Source: an uncultured Cytophagales bacterium (GTDB taxonomy: Bacteria; Bacteroidota; Bacteroidia; Cytophagales; Thermoflexibacteraceae). Taken from it: 64,000 nt of DNA. The stretch's first letter is position 1; each line of letters opens with the position of its first letter. A program made the position numbers and the translations under genes. The stretch covers positions 186,001 through 250,000 of the forward strand of contig CALHUI010000007.1 in NCBI GenBank assembly GCA_938039675.1, read 5' to 3'. Shown one piece after another: positions 45,818 to 53,700 of the stretch. The notes under the pieces were generated by a model. The model was given only the letters and a program-made list of their open reading frames with translations, did not search any database and was not told where the DNA came from.

Positions 45818-47389
45818 TCACAATTCCACCACCACAAAGCGATTGTCAAAAGGATTAAAAGTTGCTTTTAGTTCATCTAACAACTCCATATTGTTGAGAA
45901 GGAACGTTAAAAAATTCTCCGAACGCTCCTGTAATCCACCCGAAGGAAACAGTTGCTCTCGCAACCATGTCCATTGCCGAATAGTAGCTTCGTATTTACG
46001 TTCCTGAGCTTTGCGTATTTTACCTGCTATATGGAGCAACTTCTTCTGGGTTAGTACTTTTTGTGCCTGTGCAGTTTTCAATAAGGTAGCATCTGCCTGC
46101 ACGGCTTTGGCTATGATTAGGTCAAATTGTTGGGCAATTGCCTCTATTTCCTGCCGTATGTGCGTATAATGATTTTGTTCGCGCAGAATAATTTTTTGCT
46201 TGTTATCGGCTTCGGATGCAAAAATATCCATTACGGTAAGCCCGATTTTTTCCAACCTGTTTTGATGTGCTTCGTTCAGCAGCAAGGCAAAATTACGGGG
46301 CAGCAGCAGCGGCATCGGCACATCAAATGCTTCAAACATTTCTTTGAGTTGCAGCCAGTAGGCCAACTCGCCGGGGCCTCCCGTGTAGCTCAGGTTGGGC
46401 AGAATCATTTCCTGATACAGCGGGCGCAAAATAACATTAGGACTAAACTTTTCAGGATGTACTTCCGCAAGCCGGAGCAGTTGCTCTTCTGTGAAGGTAA
46501 GGTTGGTATTGAGTACCCTAAAAATGCGTTCTTGCACCTTGTGCTCTACTGTAATGCGCTCCCGTAGGTGATTGTCTAAGTAAAAAAGATTGATTTCGCG
46601 GGGTGTAACCTGTGCCTTATACCCTAAACTTGTCAGTTTTTCGGTTGTATGCTTCACTGCATAAAAAGAGGTCTGCTCACTTATTTCACGACGCAAAGCA
46701 GGCAAAAACAGGCGTTTCAGTGCCGCATCATCGCCGTCTATCACCATCAGTCCGTCCTTGCCGTAGAAATAATGTACGATTTTGCGGGTTGCATCTGCTA
46801 ATGTCGGGCTGTTTGCATAGGACTCTGTAAATATATGGTGCATTTCTGGGGCAAGGCGTGCTAGCTGCACAAGGCTCTGCGGATTAAATCGGCCTACTGC
46901 ACCTTTTTCGGTGGTGTGCCAAGTATATTTTTTACCAAACAGCCTGAAATGGCTGATTTCGTCGGCATCGTGGTCTTCGCTTGCCATCCAATAGACCGGC
47001 ACAAAGTCATAGGCTGGGTACAATGCTTTGAGGCGTTTGGCCGTATTGATAACAGTAATGATTTTATAATGAAAATACAGTGGCCCGGTAAAAATATTGA
47101 GCTGATGGCCGGTAGTAACCGTAAATGTGGTCGGTTTGGTAAGCAGTGCTACAGTTTCAGGCAACATACATTTTCCCTGCTCATATTGCCTCATAATTAC
47201 CTGATGTAATATTAATCTATTTTCTGCATGGAATACTGACTGTTTTACATCAATTATATCACCAAAAGCAGTTTCCACAGGCCATTCCCTAATAAAAGGT
47301 TTCAATGAGTCATCCTGACGAACATATTGTAAAAATAATTTAGAGAATTGTCGGGTTTCTTCAGGGGCAAAGTAGGCAGTGCTCTTCAT
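45818..47389 (-). CDS. bshC: Bacillithiol biosynthesis cysteine-adding enzyme BshC
   Basis: BshC adds cysteine to glucosaminyl-malate in the last step of bacillithiol synthesis. The 523-residue protein has TTGHQLNIFTGPLYFHYKIIT (nucleotide-binding region), VPVYWMASEDHDADEISHFR (the signature WMASEDHD), LSYTGGPGELAYWLQLK and the long C-terminal coiled coil (about residues 380-500) ending QERSENFLTFL. Bacteroidota use bacillithiol widely. No bshA or bshB is nearby. It diverges from the secreted-protein gene at 47491 and converges on the M43 protease. Confidence 0.94.
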   Translation of the reverse strand: MKSTAYFAPEETRQFSKLFLQYVRQDDSLKPFIREWPVETAFGDIIDVKQSVFHAENRLILHQVIMRQYEQGKCMLPETVALLTKPTTFTVTTGHQLNIFTGPLYFHYKIITVINTAKRLKALYPAYDFVPVYWMASEDHDADEISHFRLFGKKYTWHTTEKGAVGRFNPQSLVQLARLAPEMHHIFTESYANSPTLADATRKIVHYFYGKDGLMVIDGDDAALKRLFLPALRREISEQTSFYAVKHTTEKLTSLGYKAQVTPREINLFYLDNHLRERITVEHKVQERIFRVLNTNLTFTEEQLLRLAEVHPEKFSPNVILRPLYQEMILPNLSYTGGPGELAYWLQLKEMFEAFDVPMPLLLPRNFALLLNEAHQNRLEKIGLTVMDIFASEADNKQKIILREQNHYTHIRQEIEAIAQQFDLIIAKAVQADATLLKTAQAQKVLTQKKLLHIAGKIRKAQERKYEATIRQWTWLREQLFPSGGLQERSENFLTFLLNNMELLDELKATFNPFDNRFVVVEL

Positions 47390-47417
47390 ACAATGAGACG
47401 ATAAAATTGATGTAATA

Positions 47418-47450
47418 TTTGCACCATTTGTAGCAAATGGAGTAAATTTG
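47418..47450 (+). promoter_or_regulatory. Promoter with palindrome between its two boxes
   Basis: TTTG (47418-47421), 21 nt, TAAATTTG (47443-47450) fits the Bacteroidota promoter for the 47491 gene. A perfect inverted repeat CCATTTG-tag-CAAATGG (47424-47440) fills the spacer, a position where a bound protein would block polymerase; it is a candidate operator. Confidence 0.5.
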
Positions 47451-47490
47451 AAGGTTTTGTTCGTGTAAAGTTAAACCTATAAGTATCGGA

Positions 47491-48156
47491 ATGAAATTAC
47501 TTGCCGCAATTTTCTTGTTCTTATGCTGTATAAGGGGCACCTACGCACAAACTAACTCACTTAGATTTCGCATCACGCATTTCAGAGAAGTCAGCGGATG
47601 TACGAAAAATCAGGGCATCGTTTTTGAGCAGGGACACATTTCTGCCAAAGACATGACAAAGCCGACAATCGTAACTATTTACTTTGAAAAAAATAACGGA
47701 GCTTTTGTAGCTATGCGCAGAACCTACCCTGCGGGCACGGTCAATGTTAAACTCAACATATTTGACTGCGACTATACCGGCAATCACTACGCCTACATCA
47801 AATACGCCGATGATATAGATTTCAACTTCCCCACCGTTGATGAAGTATATAGAAGACATAAAGAAGTATTGGCAACCAGCAAGCCGGAGTGTTTGGTTGC
47901 TACCGTTAGAGCCAACCCCAAATGCCCGCATTCTTACCGCATTGAAAAAGGGATTGTTTACTCTCCCGCCGGAGGCCGTGTAGATGTTAAGCTGCTCATA
48001 GAAACCACATCGGGCGAATGGCGCACCCTGCATTTGTATCGCTATGGCACAGGGCCTATATCTATCAACTATGCCGCCTGCGACTTGACCGGCAAAACCA
48101 ACCCTATTGCAAGTTTTGGATACAACGTAAATTTGTCCGAAGCATACAAAAACTAA
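47491..48156 (+). CDS. Secreted protein with an internally duplicated cysteine-pair domain, function unknown
   Basis: A 221-residue exported protein: signal peptide MKLLAAIFLFLCCIRGTYAQ, then two domains of about 75-80 residues. Domain 1 (about 25-108) has C37, GIVF (42-45) and CDYTG (93-97). Domain 2 (about 136-212) has C145, GIVY (154-157) and CDLTG (197-201). The spacing of the cysteine pairs is similar (56 and 52), and both halves share a V/L-K-L-x-I-strand pattern, so they are paralogous. Each pair likely forms a disulfide. I recognise no family. There is no T9SS sorting domain, so the periplasm or outer membrane is the likely location. The gene has a clear promoter with a palindrome, and holA follows 3 nt later. 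Confidence 0.75.
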   Translation: MKLLAAIFLFLCCIRGTYAQTNSLRFRITHFREVSGCTKNQGIVFEQGHISAKDMTKPTIVTIYFEKNNGAFVAMRRTYPAGTVNVKLNIFDCDYTGNHYAYIKYADDIDFNFPTVDEVYRRHKEVLATSKPECLVATVRANPKCPHSYRIEKGIVYSPAGGRVDVKLLIETTSGEWRTLHLYRYGTGPISINYAACDLTGKTNPIASFGYNVNLSEAYKN

Positions 48157-48159
48157 ATC

Positions 48160-49185
48160 ATGTCGGCAAACGCTGAAAGCATACTAAAAGACCTCAAAGC
48201 AGGAAAAACCGCCCCCCTGTATTTTTTGCAGGGCGATGAGCCCTACTACATTGACTTGCTCAGTGATTATGTTGAAAATGAGCTGCTTCGCCCCGAAGAA
48301 CGCGGTTTTAACATGACCGTTGTTTACGGCAGAGATACGAACATGCAGGGAATTATCAATGCGGCAAGGCGTTTCCCCGTAATGGCACAACGACAGGTGG
48401 TGCTGGTAAAAGAGGCGCAGGATATGAGCGATTGGAACAGCGACAAAGCCAAAGAAATGTTGCTGCGCTATACAGAAAAGCCTGTACCTTCTACTTTGCT
48501 CATGTTTTGTTACAAATATAAAAGGCTGGATGCGCGCACGCAACTTGCCAAGGCACTTGCCAAAAATGCAGTTGTGGTAGAAACCAAAAAACTTTACGAC
48601 AATCAGCTTGTAGGCTGGGCAAAACAGTACTTTGCGAGCAAGGGTTTCCAGTCGTCGGATAAAGCCAATGCCATGCTGGCCGAATTTATCGGAAATGACC
48701 TCTCGCGCATGGCCAACGAAATAGACAAACTGCTGATTAACTTTTCTGACAAAAATATTACCATCACCGATGAAGAAATCACACGTTATGTCGGAATCAG
48801 CAAAGAATACAACTCTTTTGAGTTGCAAAGTGCCATTGCCCAGCGCAACATTCTGAAAGCCAACAAAATAGTTAATTATTTTGCCGCCAATCCAAAAAAC
48901 AATCCGGCCATTCCTGCTATTGCGTTGTTGTTTGGCTACTTTACCAAAATTTTACAGATACACGAAAGCTCTGATAAGAGTAAGCAGGACGTTGCTTCGC
49001 TGTTGGGTATCAATCCCTACTTTGCTGAAGAGTACATAGCTGCTGCTCGCATCTACACCCGCGAGAAGGCAATACAGGCTATTCACCTGCTCTATCAGGC
49101 AGACTGTCGCGCTAAAGGCATTGACAGCACCATGGAAGACGAGGACATCTTGCGTGAACTTGTTTATCGCTTGCTTCACCTGTAA
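48160..49185 (+). CDS. holA: DNA polymerase III subunit delta
   Basis: The delta clamp-loader wrench that opens the sliding clamp. The 341-residue protein shows APLYFLQGDEPYYIDLLSDYVE (AAA+-like N-terminus), PVMAQRQVVLVKEAQDMS, LGSDLSRMANEIDKLLI-type segment (GNDLSRMANEIDKLLI), ITDEEITRYVGISKEYNSFELQSAI and IRIA-like C-terminal helices ending DEDILRELVYRLLHL. It starts 3 nt after the secreted-protein gene, so the same promoter and any operator there would also drive it unless an internal one exists. It converges on rng with a terminator between. Confidence 0.92.
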   Translation: MSANAESILKDLKAGKTAPLYFLQGDEPYYIDLLSDYVENELLRPEERGFNMTVVYGRDTNMQGIINAARRFPVMAQRQVVLVKEAQDMSDWNSDKAKEMLLRYTEKPVPSTLLMFCYKYKRLDARTQLAKALAKNAVVVETKKLYDNQLVGWAKQYFASKGFQSSDKANAMLAEFIGNDLSRMANEIDKLLINFSDKNITITDEEITRYVGISKEYNSFELQSAIAQRNILKANKIVNYFAANPKNNPAIPAIALLFGYFTKILQIHESSDKSKQDVASLLGINPYFAEEYIAAARIYTREKAIQAIHLLYQADCRAKGIDSTMEDEDILRELVYRLLHL

Positions 49186-49195
49186 GGACATAAAA

Positions 49196-49220
49196 AAGGC
49201 TGCCCGAAATGGACAGCCTT
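49196..49220 (-). terminator. Terminator at the end of rng (and holA)
   Basis: Stem AAGGCTG (49196-49202) / CAGCCTT (49214-49220), extended by two inner pairs. On the minus strand it is followed by TTTTTT, a good terminator for rng; on the plus strand the T-run is short. Confidence 0.75.
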
Positions 49221-49234
49221 CATTGCGGCAATAT

Positions 49235-50785
49235 TTACAATTCAATGAATTGGTCTTGTTGGTTCTTGAAATGAAATTCAGTAACCCCCAAGGAAGAATC
49301 TTTCTCAATCCTTACCCATCTTCTGTATTTAAAGAACCAGTTCAACCGAATGGAAGGCCACCCCGCCGTAAAATAGGCGTACAGATAAGGATGGACAATC
49401 AGAGCGATTTTGCTTTCATTTTGTCGGGTCAGGATATAATCGAGTTTGCTTTCAATTTGGTCAGCTACTGATATAGAAGCATTTATTTTGCCTGTTCCGT
49501 TGCAAGTCGGGCATTTTTCTACGGTAGAAATATTGAGTTCAGGCCGTACACGCTGTCTGGTAATTTGCATCAGACCAAATTTGGTAAGCGGTAACACGGT
49601 AAATTTTGCACGGTCAGACTTCATTTCGGCTTTAATATGCTCATAGAGCATTCGCTTGTGTTCGGCAGATTTCATGTCAATAAAATCTATGACAATGATA
49701 CCGCCCATATCGCGCAGCCTGAGTTGGCGGGCTATTTCGGTAGCAGCTTCCATGTTTACGGCAAAAGCCGTGTTTTCCTGCGTACTTTCCGAATTGGATT
49801 TATTGCCGCTGTTCACGTCTATTACGTGAAGTGCTTCTGTGTGCTCAATTACGATGTATCCGCCATTGGGAAGACTTACAGTCGGACCGAAAAGTAATTT
49901 GATTTGTTTTTCGATTCCGAAGGCCTCAAAAATTTTGGCTTTGCCGGTGTGTAGCTTTACGATTTTTTCCTTTTCCGGAGCAATATTCCGAATGAAACTT
50001 TTAATGTCTTCAAACATTTCGCGGTCATCAACCGTGATGCTGTCGAAAGTTTCGTTGAGCATATCGCGCAGCATGGAGTTAGCGCGCCCCACCTCGCCGA
50101 TAATTTTTTCACGCGGCTTGGCGGTCTGTAGCTTTTCTATGCCTCTTTGCCAATTGCTCAGCAGTTCGTTAAGGTCTTTATCCAGTTCGGTAATGTCTTT
50201 GCCTTCGGCGACCGTTCGGATAATGATTCCAAAATTTTCCGGCTTAATAGAAGAAAGCACCTTAATTAGCCGCTTTCTTTCTGTATTGTCTGTTACTTTT
50301 TTAGAAACATTGACCGTATTGGAAAATGGCACAAGTACGATAAATCTGCCTGCCAACGAAAGCTCGCAGGAAAGGCGCGGCCCTTTGGTTGAAATGGGTT
50401 CTTTAACCACCTGTACCAAAATTTGCTGGTTTACTTTTAGTACATCGCTGATTTTACCCAGTTTATCCAATGGCGGCTCCATTTTGAACCCTGAGAGCAG
50501 GGCATTATCATACTTGCTACTCTGCACCATTTTGGTGAACTTTTGCATGGAGCGGAAGTTTGAGCCTAAGTCTAAATAGTGCAGGAAAGCATCTTTTTCG
50601 TATCCTATGTCAATGAACGCTGCGTTCAGCCCGGGTACAATGCGCCGAACGATTCCTAAAAAAATATCGCCTACAACAAAATTTTCACTATTGTCTTCGT
50701 AATGAAACTCTACCAAACTTTTATCTCGTAGAAGCGCTATCCGGCCGCCGTTTTGAGTTGAGTTGATAACTAATTCGTTACTCAT
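49235..50785 (-). CDS. rng: Ribonuclease G/E family endoribonuclease
   Basis: Rng/CafA-like single-strand endoribonuclease for rRNA 5' processing and mRNA turnover. The 516-residue protein has an S1 domain at about 37-125 (VGDIFLGIVRRIVPGLNAAFIDIG), the catalytic aspartates in LHVIDVNSGNKS and GGIIVIDFIDMKS, and the zinc-link CPTCNGTG near residue 440. It lacks the long RNase E C-terminal scaffold. Upstream in the same direction are a 29-residue basic protein, a TPR protein and HU, a recurrent Bacteroidota neighbourhood for rng. Confidence 0.94.
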   Translation of the reverse strand: MSNELVINSTQNGGRIALLRDKSLVEFHYEDNSENFVVGDIFLGIVRRIVPGLNAAFIDIGYEKDAFLHYLDLGSNFRSMQKFTKMVQSSKYDNALLSGFKMEPPLDKLGKISDVLKVNQQILVQVVKEPISTKGPRLSCELSLAGRFIVLVPFSNTVNVSKKVTDNTERKRLIKVLSSIKPENFGIIIRTVAEGKDITELDKDLNELLSNWQRGIEKLQTAKPREKIIGEVGRANSMLRDMLNETFDSITVDDREMFEDIKSFIRNIAPEKEKIVKLHTGKAKIFEAFGIEKQIKLLFGPTVSLPNGGYIVIEHTEALHVIDVNSGNKSNSESTQENTAFAVNMEAATEIARQLRLRDMGGIIVIDFIDMKSAEHKRMLYEHIKAEMKSDRAKFTVLPLTKFGLMQITRQRVRPELNISTVEKCPTCNGTGKINASISVADQIESKLDYILTRQNESKIALIVHPYLYAYFTAGWPSIRLNWFFKYRRWVRIEKDSSLGVTEFHFKNQQDQFIEL

Positions 50786-50813
50786 AAGTGGCGCGGAGTA
50801 GAGTTACAGGCTG

Positions 50814-50903
50814 TTACTTCTTCTTATGTCTGTTTTTTCTTAGGCGCTTTTTGCGTTTGTGGGTAGCGATTTTGTGTCTTTTTCTTTTTTTTCCGCAAGG
50901 CAT
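50814..50903 (-). CDS. Tiny basic ribosome-associated protein (AURKAIP1/COX24, mS38-like)
   Basis: A 29-codon gene from ATG (50901-50903) to TAA (50814-50816). The peptide MPCGKKRKRHKIATHKRKKR plus LRKNRHKKK matches the COX24_C/AURKAIP1 pattern of mitochondrial ribosomal protein mS38 and its small bacterial relatives (bS22-like), known in Bacteroidota at this length. It is 31 codons or less in most genomes and easily missed. Composition (over 60 percent Lys, Arg and His) fits rRNA binding. It sits 28 nt before rng in the same direction, consistent with co-expression of a ribosomal component and an rRNA nuclease. Confidence 0.85.
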   Translation of the reverse strand: MPCGKKRKRHKIATHKRKKRLRKNRHKKK

Positions 50904-50934
50904 AGTCTTACACGGTTAAAGGTGAAACAATCAT

Positions 50935-51765
50935 TTATTTTAATTTCTGCAAGTAGTCATCGACAGCAGCCTGAATGGCAGGGTCTTGGTCGGCTTTTTT
51001 CACTGCCTCGAACCATTTAATGGCCTCCTGCTTTCTTCCGGCTTCTGCCAGCGACATTGCCAGATAAAACTGCGCTTTGGTGTCCTGAGGGTTGAGCCCT
51101 AACAACTGTTCAAATCGGGCAATGGCCTTGTCGTATTGCCCCGATTGCATGGAAAGTACCCCTAAATTAAACAATGCAAATTGATTTTGGGGGTCTTCTT
51201 CCAATACTTCTCTAATCAGGGCTATTCCCTGCATAGGCGCATCGGAAACGATGTAGGTCATACCCATTTTTGTTTTGGCATCTAACTGCGAAGGGTCGGC
51301 AGCCAACACTTGTTTGTAGTAGCTGCGTGCCTTTTCGCCCAACTGTTTCCCTTTTTCGGGACTAATGGCAAATCCGAAGGCTTCGTAGTAAGCATCGGCA
51401 GCGCGCATTTGCAAACTAACTGAGGGATAGCGGTCGGCAAGTATGCCGCTGTAATAGGCAATGCTATCCAACTGATTAACGGCTCGGTAGAGTGCCGCCA
51501 TTGAGTCCAGCACCACTGTCAGACGATTTTTATCGGCTCCACTGCGAAATTCAGCTTGCAAGGCTCTGAGCTCCTGCTGCTGAATATCACTCAACGGTAG
51601 ATTATGCATACGCACTACGTTTGAGTCGGGTGCTACCTGTCGGTTGGCTGCGGGAGCGGTTTTCATGTCTTTAATATCGGTTTCCACAATAGATTTGGGA
51701 AGAACTGATAAACCGACAACGGCTACCAAGGCTATACCTGCGACAATTAACTGATGCTTATGCAT
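50935..51765 (-). CDS. Membrane-anchored tetratricopeptide-repeat protein
   Basis: A 276-residue protein with an N-terminal hydrophobic anchor (LIVAGIALVAVVGLSVL, about 6-22), a Pro/Asp-rich linker and TPR repeats over the C-terminal 180 residues. Examples are VSLQMRAADAYYEAFGFAIS, PSQLDAKTKMGMTYIV, NQFALFNLGVLSMQSGQYDKAIARFEQLLGL and TKAQFYLAMSLAEAGRKQEAIKWFEAVKK (split over a repeat). It probably acts as a scaffold in the periplasm or at the inner membrane; partners are unknown. It lies 31 nt upstream of the 29-residue protein and 12 nt downstream of HU, so it is part of the hup-rng operon. Confidence 0.82.
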   Translation of the reverse strand: MHKHQLIVAGIALVAVVGLSVLPKSIVETDIKDMKTAPAANRQVAPDSNVVRMHNLPLSDIQQQELRALQAEFRSGADKNRLTVVLDSMAALYRAVNQLDSIAYYSGILADRYPSVSLQMRAADAYYEAFGFAISPEKGKQLGEKARSYYKQVLAADPSQLDAKTKMGMTYIVSDAPMQGIALIREVLEEDPQNQFALFNLGVLSMQSGQYDKAIARFEQLLGLNPQDTKAQFYLAMSLAEAGRKQEAIKWFEAVKKADQDPAIQAAVDDYLQKLK

Positions 51766-51777
51766 AACCTTAGTTAC

Positions 51778-52086
51778 TTATTGAGCATTGTGTGCCAAAC
51801 GCACCTTTTCGCTGTTTTTAATTTTATCTACAAAAGTTTTGGCTGGCTTAAAGCTCGGAATATAGTGTTCACCGATTTCAATAGGAGTGTTTTTAGAGAT
51901 GTTGCGACCAATTTTCTTGGCTCGCTTCTTATTGATGAAAGAGCCAAAACCTCTGATGTAGATGTTGTGCCCTTCGGCCATGCTCTGGCGAATTACGTTA
52001 AGGAAGGCTTCAACTGTGGCGGTTACATCGCCTCTATCTATCCCTGTCTTTTCCGCAACTTCTGCGATTACGTCTGCTTTTGTCAC
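51778..52086 (-). CDS. hup: HU family DNA-binding protein
   Basis: A 102-residue histone-like protein that bends DNA. It begins MTKADVIAEVAEKTGIDRGD and contains the HU signature IRGFGSFINKKRAKKIGRN and the DNA-intercalating arm ending IPSFKPAKTFVDKIK. The start is GTG at 52084-52086, because the family N-terminus (TKADV) begins exactly there. A well-formed promoter lies 65 nt upstream. It is first in an apparent operon HU-TPR-small basic protein-rng. Confidence 0.93.
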   Translation of the reverse strand: MTKADVIAEVAEKTGIDRGDVTATVEAFLNVIRQSMAEGHNIYIRGFGSFINKKRAKKIGRNISKNTPIEIGEHYIPSFKPAKTFVDKIKNSEKVRLAHNAQ

Positions 52087-52150
52087 CGGTAAAAAGATTT
52101 TCTGTTCCTGAAAATGTATAAAATCCTATAAATCAAGCGATTTAGGGCTG

Positions 52151-52181
52151 CAAATTTAGAGTTGCCTTTTTGTATTTGCAA
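52151..52181 (-). promoter_or_regulatory. Promoter of the HU-rng operon
   Basis: Minus strand TTG (52179-52181), 20 nt, TAAATTTG (52151-52158), an exact consensus promoter 65 nt before the HU start codon. Confidence 0.7.
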
Positions 52182-52195
52182 TACTACGCAAAAAT

Positions 52196-52690
52196 TTAGC
52201 TTAACGCAGTGCCAAATGTCCATTGCTCCATTTGCGAACGAAACAATTTGCCGTTCATCCATTCGCCGTCCAAATGCGCCCCTAATCGCTTGTAGAACGC
52301 TATGGCGGGTGTATTCCAATCCAGTACTTGCCAAGTCATCAAGGCCATGTTTTGGTTCAGGCATTCCCGTACCATTGCATCGAACAGCAACTTGCCAATG
52401 CCTTTGCCGCGTTCGCTTTGTGTAACAATAAGGTCTTCCAGATATAGGCAACGACCTTTCCACGTAGAATAGCGCGTGTAGTAAAGTGCCATGCCCACAA
52501 TAGAGCCGCTGTCCGCCCGTTCTGCCACATAAAAACCAAATACGGGCGTATCGCCAAAACCGTCCTGCAACATTTGCTCAGGTGTTGTAATCACCTCATT
52601 TTCAGCTTTTTCATAAATAGCCAACTCTACTATTAACCGATGGGCAGCAGGCAGGTCGGCAGGGGTGCCCTTGCGAATAATAACTGACAT
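52196..52690 (-). CDS. GNAT family N-acetyltransferase
   Basis: A 164-residue protein close to the SSAT/YhbS-like diamine and amino-acid acetyltransferases: RKGTPADLPAAHRLIVELAIYEKAENEV at the N-terminus, YYTRYSTWKGRCLYLEDLIV (beta4), SERGKGIGKLLFDAMV (pyrophosphate loop) and WQVLDWNTPAIAFYKRLGAH (the N-x-x-A-x-x-F-Y-x-x-x-G-A motif). The YSTWKGRxLYLEDLIV segment is typical of thialysine/diamine N-acetyltransferases, but the substrate is only inferred. It lies upstream of HU but is separated by the HU promoter. Confidence 0.85.
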   Translation of the reverse strand: MSVIIRKGTPADLPAAHRLIVELAIYEKAENEVITTPEQMLQDGFGDTPVFGFYVAERADSGSIVGMALYYTRYSTWKGRCLYLEDLIVTQSERGKGIGKLLFDAMVRECLNQNMALMTWQVLDWNTPAIAFYKRLGAHLDGEWMNGKLFRSQMEQWTFGTALS

Positions 52691-52937
52691 GACTCATGCA
52701 ATTAGTAAGATACAAAGCTATGAAAGACTTCCGAATTTGCAGGAACTGTTTTGAGCGGAAGAAGTTTTGATTTGATATTTGTTTGTTTTTATGCAATATA
52801 TTACTTTCATTTATCAATAGCTAATGGCCTACCCAATAGGTTTTAAGCGCATAAAAACTACTTTTACGACTATTTAAAGCAAGTGAGTGGCTTTTTATTA
52901 TTCATTTTTGCTTAAAAAATTACATGAAAACTCAAAA

Positions 52938-53700
52938 ATGTGCTTACCTGCCGTACAAAAACCAGTTCACACACCCACTGATACTCCATTGCCCGAAAAA
53001 CGACACGGCGAAGCGGATGAGTTGGAACGCTTCATTTATCGTGCCTCGCACGACCTGCGCGGGCCTCTCTCCCGTTTAATTGGCTTATGCAATGTAGCCA
53101 CATTAGAAGTTAGCCATGTGCAGGCGCTGAACTATCTTTACCGCATTGCTTATGCGGCCAATGAAATGGATGAAATGTTGCACAAAGCGCTTAAAGTTGA
53201 GTTAGTGAAGCAGAAAGAGCTCAACAAAGCTCCTGTCAGCCTGCCGAAAATAGTAATAGCAGTCATAGAAACCGTTTTTAAAGAAGAAGGTCGCCCCCCG
53301 ATTGCACACGTGATAGATGCCAACCCCCGCCTTGATTTATACAGATGCTTTTTTATTGGAACTAGCCATAGAAAATCTGGTTAGAAATGCTGTTCAATAC
53401 CGAATCACTTCAGCAAGAGTAGCTCCACTGATAACTGTCAGTAGCAAAGAAGAAGGCGGCCGGCTTATTTTAACCATTACAGACAACGGAACAGGTATTC
53501 TCCCCGAACACCAACCACGTTTGTTTGAGATGTTTTTTCGGGGCTCGGAGCTCTCCAAAGGTCCGGGACTAGGTCTATATGTTACTTGGCTCTGCATGAA
53601 ACGTCTTGGCAGTGGAGCATATTTGCTGGAAAGCCGCCCTCAGTTTACGGCTTTTGAGTTGCGCCTGCCGATGGGTTTGTGGAGGCGAAAGAGATTTTAA
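52938..53700 (+). pseudogene. Frameshifted sensor histidine kinase
   Basis: The first part (52938-53328) has the dimerisation/phosphoacceptor helix ELERFIYRASHDLRGPLSRLIGL with histidine in SHDLRGP. The second (frame of 53317-53700) has the ATPase lobe: N box ELAIENLVRNAVQY, G1 DNGTGI, F box FEMFFRGS and G2 GPGLGLYVT. The two join if one base is removed or added in the C5 run at 53324-53328. No N-terminal sensor domain, membrane helix or response regulator is nearby, so even the repaired version would be a short cytoplasmic kinase. The upstream GTG at 52887 is an alternative start. Its 3' end overlaps the convergent membrane gene by 56 bp. Confidence 0.82.
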
